Below the pieces are notes generated by a model. The model was given only the letters and a program-made list of their open reading frames with translations, was not told the DNA's origin and did not search any database. A program made the position numbers and the translations under genes. From DATAEG01 sp036258135 (GTDB lineage Bacteria > Actinomycetota > Actinomycetes > Mycobacteriales > Jatrophihabitantaceae), in the NCBI GenBank assembly GCA_036258135.1, contig DATAEG010000037.1:1-29267 (forward strand): a DNA stretch of 29,267 nucleotides, read 5' to 3'. Positions within the stretch are counted from its first letter, which is position 1; every line of letters begins with the position of its first letter. Shown piece after piece: positions 24,853-29,267 of this stretch.

Positions 24853-25662
24853 GTGGTGAGCGTTGCGGGCAGCGGATGGTTCGGCGACCTGGCGACCGCC
24901 GCGACACCCGTGGCGCACGATGCCGCCGAGGTGGCGGCGGCCGCGGCGGCCGCACCGTCGCTGGCCGAGCTCACCGCGCAGATCTCGGTATGCCGGGCCT
25001 GCCCGCGGCTGGTCGCCTGGCGCGAGGAAGTGGCCCAGACCAAGCGCCGGTCCTTCGCCGACGAGCCGTACTGGGGACGGCCCGTCCCGGGCTTCGGCGC
25101 CGACCGACCGCGGATCCTCGTCCTCGGCCTGGCCCCGGCCGCGCACGGCGCGAACCGGACCGGCCGGAACTTCACCGGCGACAGGTCAGGGGAGTGGCTG
25201 TACGCCGCCCTCTACCGAGCCGGTCTGGCCACCCAGCCGACCAGCGAACGGGCCGACGACGGGCTGGAGCTGATGGATACCCGCGTGGTCGCGACCGTCC
25301 GCTGCGCGCCTCCGGCCAACCGGCCCACCCCGACCGAACGCGACACTTGCCGGCCCTGGCTGGTCGCCGAGCTGAAGTTCGTCCTGCCCGGCTTGCGCTC
25401 GATCGTCGTCCTCGGCGGCTTCGGGTGGGCCGCACTGTGGCCGGCAGCGCGGGCTGCCGGGCTGGACGTGCCGGCCCGGCCGGCCCGGTTCGGCCACGGT
25501 GTGACCGTGGACCTCGGGGCCGTTACCGTCTTTGGCTGCTACCACGTGAGCCAGCAGAACACCTTCACCGGCCGGCTCACCGAGCCGATGCTTGACGCCG
25601 TACTGGCGGCCGCCTCTGCGCACGCGGCGAAACCGTCCTGGGCCATGCCCCGCGCTCACTAG
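24853..25662 (+). CDS. Type-5 uracil-DNA glycosylase (UdgB-like)
   Basis: This 269-residue enzyme should excise uracil, and probably hypoxanthine or other deaminated bases, from DNA. Family-5 motifs are clear: LGLAPAAHGANRTGRNFTGD (about 92-111) in place of the GQDPYH-type motif of family 1, and CYHVSQQNTFTGRLT (about 230-244). Cysteines likely to hold a 4Fe-4S cluster are in CRACPRL (about 49-55), VRCAPPANRPTP and RDTCRPWL. An Ala-rich segment (about 22-36) precedes the first cysteine. Two GTG codons in tandem at 24853 and 24856 could start translation. Family-5 enzymes are typical of high-GC actinobacteria and thermophiles, where cytosine deamination load is high. Confidence 0.92.
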   Translation: MVSVAGSGWFGDLATAATPVAHDAAEVAAAAAAAPSLAELTAQISVCRACPRLVAWREEVAQTKRRSFADEPYWGRPVPGFGADRPRILVLGLAPAAHGANRTGRNFTGDRSGEWLYAALYRAGLATQPTSERADDGLELMDTRVVATVRCAPPANRPTPTERDTCRPWLVAELKFVLPGLRSIVVLGGFGWAALWPAARAAGLDVPARPARFGHGVTVDLGAVTVFGCYHVSQQNTFTGRLTEPMLDAVLAAASAHAAKPSWAMPRAH

Positions 25663-25691
25663 GCTCGAAGTCGACAGACACTAGGAGGATC

Positions 25692-27062
25692 GTGAGCGAC
25701 CCCATCGCACGCCGGCCCGCGGCCACCCGGGCCACCCGGGTGGTCATCGTCGGCGGTGGATACGTCGGCATGTACACGGCGCTGCGGCTGCAACGACAGC
25801 TCTCCCGCGGGCAGGCGGAGATCATCGTCATCGACCCGCAGGCCAGCATGACCTACCAGCCGTTCCTGCCCGAAGCGGCCGCCGGAAGCCTCGAACCCCG
25901 GCACGTTGTCGTCTCGTTGCGGCGGCTGCTGTCGAAGTGCCGCGTCATCTCCGCCACGGTGACCGAGATCTCGCACGCCCGGCGCACGGTCAGGGTCCAG
26001 CCCGTCGAGGGCGAGCCCTACGACGTCGACTACGACCTGCTGGTAGTGGCACCGGGCTCGATCTCCCGGCTGCTGCCCATTCCCGGCCTGGCCGACGTCG
26101 GCATCGGCTTCAAGACGATCGGTGAGGCCATCTACTTACGCAATCACGTCCTGGCCCAGATCGATCTGGCCGCCTCGACGGAGGACCCGGAGTTGCGCCG
26201 CCGGGCGCTGACGTTCGTCTTTGTCGGCGGCGGCTACGCCGGGGTCGAGGCTCTGGCCGAGCTCGAAGACATGGCTTCGTATTACGCGCGGCGCTACGTG
26301 TCCAGTGTCGACCCGCGTGACATGCGTTGGTATCTGGTCGAGGCGGCCTCGCGGATCATGCCTGAGGTCTCGGTCAAGATGGGCGCCTACACTGTCGACC
26401 GGCTGACCGAGCGAGGCATCGATGTCCGTCTCGACACGCGGCTCGTCTCCGCCGTGGACGGCCACATCAAGCTCACCGACGGCGCGGAGTTCGAGGCCAA
26501 CACGCTGGTGTGGACCGCTGGCGTGAGGTCCAATCCGCTGGTCGCCCGTTCGGACCTACCCCGGGACGACACGGACCGTCTGGTGTGCACCGCCGCTCTG
26601 ACCGTCAAGGGTGTGGATGGCGTCTTCTCCGCGGGAGACTGTGCGGCCGTCCCGGACGTGACCGGTCCGCCCGGCGCCACCACCTCGCCGAGTGCGCAGC
26701 ACGCGGTCCGTCAGGCCAAGGTGCTCGCCCGCAACATCCGAGCCGCCATCGTGGGCAAGCCGTTGCACGACTACCGGCACAAGTACGTGGGCTCGGTGGC
26801 CTCGCTCGGGCTGTACCGGGGCGTGGCCGAGATCTACGGCGTCAAGCTGCGCGGCTTCGTCGCCTGGTTCATGCACCGGACCTACCACCTGTCGCGGATG
26901 CCGACATTCAACCGCAAGGTCCGCGTCGTGGCCGACTGGACCGGAGCGCTGCTGTTCAGGCGTGAAGTGGTCTCGCTCGGCCAGATCGAAACGCCCAGGG
27001 CCCAGTTCCTGGAAGCCGCCAAGCCGGTGAAGGACGAGAATGTGCAAGCGGCCTCGCAGTAG
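25692..27062 (+). CDS. ndh: Type II NADH dehydrogenase (FAD/NAD(P)-binding oxidoreductase)
   Basis: The GTG with AGGAGG just upstream gives 456 residues. Two dinucleotide-binding folds are visible: FAD-binding RVVIVGGGYVGMYTALRL near residue 17 and NADH-binding FVFVGGGYAGVEALAELEDM near 177. Other features are LVVAPGSISRLLPIPGL, TLVWTAGVRSNPL, and VFSAGDCAAVPD near the second FAD site. The C-terminal region (KYVGSVASLGLYRG, FVAWFMHRTYHLSRMPT) fits membrane attachment. NDH-2 enzymes pass electrons from NADH to quinone without pumping protons. Codon 149 (26136-26138) is TTA, one of two such codons noted in the window, and a tRNA gene with anticodon UAA lies 21 bases downstream of the stop. Confidence 0.88.
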   Translation: MSDPIARRPAATRATRVVIVGGGYVGMYTALRLQRQLSRGQAEIIVIDPQASMTYQPFLPEAAAGSLEPRHVVVSLRRLLSKCRVISATVTEISHARRTVRVQPVEGEPYDVDYDLLVVAPGSISRLLPIPGLADVGIGFKTIGEAIYLRNHVLAQIDLAASTEDPELRRRALTFVFVGGGYAGVEALAELEDMASYYARRYVSSVDPRDMRWYLVEAASRIMPEVSVKMGAYTVDRLTERGIDVRLDTRLVSAVDGHIKLTDGAEFEANTLVWTAGVRSNPLVARSDLPRDDTDRLVCTAALTVKGVDGVFSAGDCAAVPDVTGPPGATTSPSAQHAVRQAKVLARNIRAAIVGKPLHDYRHKYVGSVASLGLYRGVAEIYGVKLRGFVAWFMHRTYHLSRMPTFNRKVRVVADWTGALLFRREVVSLGQIETPRAQFLEAAKPVKDENVQAASQ

Positions 27063-27083
27063 TTAGCGCGCCCTGCGGACGCA

Positions 27084-27157
27084 GCCCCCGTAGCCCAATC
27101 GGCAGAGGCAGACCCCTTAAAAGGGTCCAAGTGTCGGTTCGAACCCGACCGGGGGCT
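27084..27157 (+). tRNA. Atypical tRNA, anticodon UAA (nominal Leu), short variable loop, U73
   Basis: The 74-base cloverleaf has a perfect 7-bp acceptor stem (27084-27090 with 27150-27156), a 5-bp anticodon stem (27111-27115 with 27123-27127) with loop CTTAAAA, and a 5-bp T stem with TTCGAAC loop. The anticodon at 27118-27120 is TAA, which would read the Leu codon UUA. The D arm has a 3-bp stem and an 11-base loop, as in leucine tRNAs. However, the variable loop is only 5 bases (CAAGT) and the discriminator is U, whereas normal bacterial tRNA-Leu has a long variable arm and A73. No CCA is encoded. The fold is convincing; the amino-acid identity is not. Confidence 0.88.
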
Positions 27158-27220
27158 CGGCAAACGCCGGCGGTAAGTTTCGGCGACGTCTACATCTCAA
27201 CTGCCTGAGAGAGGTGGCCC

Positions 27221-27574
27221 GTGTTCGTCGTCACCGTCATCCTTACCATCGTGCTCTGCGTGGCCTACCTGGCGTCCGGAGCCATGAAGATAGCCGGGCT
27301 GCCGATGGCCCGGGACGCGGCCGAGCACTTCGGCATTCCGTGGAACGGCTACCGAGGCATCGGTGTGCTGGAATGGGCCGCCGTGGCCGGCCTGCTCATC
27401 GGGCTCGGCGTCCCCGCCCTGGGCGTTGCCGCTGCCACCGGGATCGTGCTTCTCATGATCGGAGCGATGATTTTCCATCTCCGGGCGGGAGACCCGCCGA
27501 AGGTGTGGGGGCCGGTACCGGTCCTCGCGATCCTGGCGATCCTTTACATCATCTTCCGGATCGGCAGCGCCTGA
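27221..27574 (+). CDS. DoxX-like small membrane protein
   Basis: The 117-residue product has four predicted membrane helices: residues about 2-22, 45-66, 68-87 and 97-114. A DoxX-family N-terminus reads VVTVILTIVLCVAYLASGAMKIAGLP, and the first loop has DAAEHFGIPWNGYRGIGVLEW. Biochemical function of the DoxX/DoxD-like family is poorly defined; some members associate with redox or thiol stress. The GTG start has GAGAGAGG about 7 bases upstream. The gene stands alone between the tRNA and the MITE copy, which begins 2 bases after its stop and could serve as its terminator. Confidence 0.82.
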   Translation: MFVVTVILTIVLCVAYLASGAMKIAGLPMARDAAEHFGIPWNGYRGIGVLEWAAVAGLLIGLGVPALGVAAATGIVLLMIGAMIFHLRAGDPPKVWGPVPVLAILAILYIIFRIGSA

Positions 27575-27576
27575 CA

Positions 27577-27744
27577 CTAGTGTCCTGTATTCGAAGTCGT
27601 TTGCCGGTTGCGGTGATCCAGATCTTCGATCCGCAAGGCGGAGGAGGAGGCCGATAGTCGTGTGCTATCGGCGACGACGACAACGCCGCGGGCGGAGATC
27701 TGTGCGCCGCAGACGGTAAACATACTTCGGATACAGGACACTAG
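27577..27744 (-). mobile_element. 168-bp MITE-like hairpin element, copy 2
   Basis: This is the inverted copy of the element at 17511-17678, differing at three of 168 bases and of identical length. Its central stem is GCCGATAG (27650-27657) with CTATCGGC (27665-27672). Both ends are CTAG, and the terminal repeats pair over about 50 bases. It starts 2 bases after the DoxX-like stop codon. The long hairpin may terminate or stabilise that transcript. No transposase gene is in the window. Confidence 0.9.
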
Positions 27745-27748
27745 TTGG

Positions 27749-27772
27749 AACGGACACCGCCGCCCGTCCGTT
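27749..27772. repeat. 7-bp inverted repeat just outside MITE copy 2
   Basis: AACGGAC (27749-27755) and GTCCGTT (27766-27772) flank a 10-base C/G-rich loop, 4 bases beyond the MITE. It may be the original terminator of the DoxX-like gene displaced by the insertion, or an operator for the downstream gene. The rest of the gap up to 27869 shows only the ribosome binding site AAGGAGAGG (27855-27863). Confidence 0.3.
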
Positions 27773-27869
27773 GGAGTGATCGAGGGCGGCGACCGTCGTC
27801 GCGGTCCCGCGCCCGCGGATAGGCTCTCGCGAATAGGCTGAGGGAGTCCGTGCGAAGGAGAGGCTCCAG

Positions 27870-28730
27870 GTGTCCAACCCCGTCTTGACGAAGCTGTCGG
27901 AACGTCCGGTCGAGCGCACCGCACCACCTGTGAGCCCAGAAGAGCTCCAGCGGATGTACGACCGGCCCAGCTACCAGCCGCCGGTGCCTCCGGGCGCGGC
28001 GCCGCCGTTCGACCTCAAGCGCTACGGCGGTGGTCGCGGGGACGGCAGCCAGCCCATCCGGTACATGACCCTCGACGACGTGGTCGTGCGCACCGGCGCG
28101 ATGCTCGCGGTCATCTTCATCGCGGGCGCGCTGACGTGGAGTCTCGGCCCGACAAGTACCGGGTCTGGCGGCCTTATCGCGTTGGGTCTCATCGGCGGCC
28201 TGGCGCTGGGCCTCTATATGGCCTTCACCATGCGGGCCACCGCGGTCACCTCGCTGGCGTACTCGGCCTTCGAGGGGCTTCTGCTCGGCGGGGTCAGCCG
28301 GGCGTTCAACGACCGTTACCCGGGCATCGTCGTCCAGGCTGTCACCGGCACGATGCTGGTGGCGCTGGGCATGCTGGTCGTGTACCGCTCCGGCGCCATC
28401 AGAGTCACCCCACGCTTCACCCGAGTGGTGATCGGCGCCACCATCGGCGCCGTCGCTCTGATGTTCGTCAACCTGCTCGTCTCGCTGTTCGTGCACGGCG
28501 GCCTGGGACTGCGCGACGCCCAGGACCACGTGTGGCTCGCCGTCGGGTTCAGTGCGCTATGCATCGTCATCGCCGCATTCAACCTGGTGCTCGACTTCGA
28601 CATGATCGAGCAGTGCATCAAGCGCGGCGTGGACGAGCGGTTCGCATGGTTCGCCGCGTTCGGGCTGATGGTGACGCTGATCTGGCTCTACATCGAGATG
28701 CTGCGTCTCATCGGCTACCTACGCGATTGA
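27870..28730 (+). CDS. Bax inhibitor-1/YccA family membrane protein
   Basis: The GTG with AAGGAGAGG upstream gives 286 residues. A Pro-rich cytoplasmic N-terminus (about 1-65) precedes seven membrane helices. The region GLALGLYMAFTMRATAVTSLAYSAFEGLLLGGVSRAFNDRYPGIVVQAVTGT is typical of the actinobacterial YccA-like branch, and the conserved end reads LDFDMIEQCIKRGVDERFAWFAAFGLMVTLIWLYIEMLRLI. Conserved aspartates in LDFDMIE fit the Ca2+-leak/pH-sensing diacidic site described for BI-1 family proteins. Its role in bacteria is not settled; YccA modulates FtsH in E. coli. It ends 15 bases before the convergent gene on the right. Confidence 0.92.
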   Translation: MSNPVLTKLSERPVERTAPPVSPEELQRMYDRPSYQPPVPPGAAPPFDLKRYGGGRGDGSQPIRYMTLDDVVVRTGAMLAVIFIAGALTWSLGPTSTGSGGLIALGLIGGLALGLYMAFTMRATAVTSLAYSAFEGLLLGGVSRAFNDRYPGIVVQAVTGTMLVALGMLVVYRSGAIRVTPRFTRVVIGATIGAVALMFVNLLVSLFVHGGLGLRDAQDHVWLAVGFSALCIVIAAFNLVLDFDMIEQCIKRGVDERFAWFAAFGLMVTLIWLYIEMLRLIGYLRD

Positions 28731-28745
28731 GTCCGGCCGCCTCAG

Positions 28746-29267
28746 TCACTTGCAGGGCTTGGCCGGCAACAACGTGAAGTTGGCGGTTAGCGGGCTGCCC
28801 GGCTTCACCCTGACCTTCCTGGTCTGGGGTTGCCAGCCGTCCTTGGCGACGATGAGCGTCAACGGGTTGTTGCGCTTGTCCAGCCACAGCGCGTACTTGC
28901 CGTCGCTGTCGGTGATGAGCGTGTAGCTGGCCGCCCGGGTGTCGATCTGCACGGTGGCACCCGGGATCGGCGCCACGGTTCCGCTGCACGCCTTCCCCGA
29001 GACCACCCCGCTGATCTTCGCCCAGGTCTTGGGCGGGTTCACGGTGAAAGTGATCTGGACCGGGGTGACCGGGTACGGCGAGTCGGTCGAGAAGACCAGC
29101 GACGCCTTGTACGTGCCCGGCTGGGCTAGATCCGCGGAATCCATCGTCACCGTCACGTTGACGGACTGCCCAGCAGCGACGTCGGTCTCCACCGGGTCCT
29201 CGGACAGCCAGCCGACGTCAACGGTGCCGCAGCTGTCGAAGCCCGGCAAGACCGAGGCCTTCGCTTG
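28746..29267 (-). CDS. C-terminal part of a secreted protein with carboxypeptidase-regulatory-like domain (5' end outside window)
   Basis: The frame is open from the right window edge, so only the last 173 residues are seen. The first 80 visible residues form a beta-rich domain (WLSEDPVETDVAAGQSVNVTVTMDSADLAQPGTYKASLVFSTDSP...), typical of the accessory beta-sandwich repeats of large secreted proteases and surface proteins. A carboxypeptidase-regulatory-like module follows (SGVVSGKACSGTVAPIPGATVQIDT...DSDGKYALWLDKRNNPLTLIVAKDGWQP). Both are extracellular modules. A secreted S8-type peptidase is a reasonable guess but no catalytic part is visible. It converges on the Bax-inhibitor gene with a 15-base gap. 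Confidence 0.75.
   Translation of the reverse strand, partial: QAKASVLPGFDSCGTVDVGWLSEDPVETDVAAGQSVNVTVTMDSADLAQPGTYKASLVFSTDSPYPVTPVQITFTVNPPKTWAKISGVVSGKACSGTVAPIPGATVQIDTRAASYTLITDSDGKYALWLDKRNNPLTLIVAKDGWQPQTRKVRVKPGSPLTANFTLLPAKPCK

Noticed and set aside
24792..25175. Extended N-terminus for the DUF4235-like gene
   Set aside because: The added 128 residues overlap the divergent uracil glycosylase gene and are Arg/Ala-rich antisense translation; a GTG with ribosome binding site at 24791 fits the family length.
27116..27122. Idea that the tRNA is an ochre suppressor
   Set aside because: Reading UAA stops would need anticodon UUA. With a standard 7-base loop and U33 the anticodon is UAA, which reads the sense codon UUA.
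1..29267. CRISPR array, rRNA genes, integrase or prophage genes
   Set aside because: No regularly spaced repeats, no rRNA-like sequence and no phage-type proteins were seen in any frame.

Overview
The window comes from a high-GC actinobacterium. The grounds are strong G/C preference at third codon positions, frequent GTG starts, and the conserved actinobacterial run mfd - MmcQ-like gene - lipoprotein - mazG - eno - ftsB/divIC - DUF501 - ppx. I cannot name the genus. Coding density is high and no gene-free stretch exceeds 300 bases. The longest gaps are 4688-4943, a divergent promoter region, and 17501-17745 and 27575-27869, both largely filled by a 168-bp mobile repeat.

Positions 1-13507 look like one flank of an exopolysaccharide or cell-surface glycan locus. 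Leftward genes are a Wzz-like chain-length protein with a degenerate cytoplasmic ATPase domain (partial), a predicted Tat-exported PHP-domain metallohydrolase, and a PAP2-like membrane protein lacking several usual catalytic residues. Rightward genes are a secreted two-domain glycoside hydrolase, a WecG/TagA/CpsF glycosyltransferase, a TauE/SafE anion exporter and a 1150-residue secreted protein (propeller-like repeats, malectin-like, PKD and C-terminal domains). The block ends with a leftward APS kinase carrying an ATP-sulfurylase-like N-terminal region. The two sulfur genes raise the possibility of sulfated products, but no sulfotransferase is present here.

Positions 13604-22262 are the housekeeping core: mfd, a convergent MmcQ/YjbR-like gene, then lipoprotein - mazG - eno - ftsB/divIC - DUF501 - ppx, tightly spaced and partly overlapping. 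A near-perfect DasR-type operator (22315-22330) precedes a nagK-like ROK kinase and nagA, which overlap by an ATGA. This suggests GlcNAc-responsive control of amino-sugar catabolism. A small DUF4235-like gene, a family-5 uracil-DNA glycosylase and a type II NADH dehydrogenase follow.

The right end has an unusual 74-nt tRNA with a UAA anticodon but a short variable loop and U73, then a DoxX-like membrane protein, a Bax-inhibitor-1/YccA protein and the C-terminus of a secreted protein. Two 168-bp hairpin-forming repeats, 165/168 identical and in opposite orientation, lie at 17511-17678 and 27577-27744. They look like a non-autonomous, recently mobile MITE. One copy sits immediately upstream of the MmcQ-like gene, so it probably changed that gene's 5' region.
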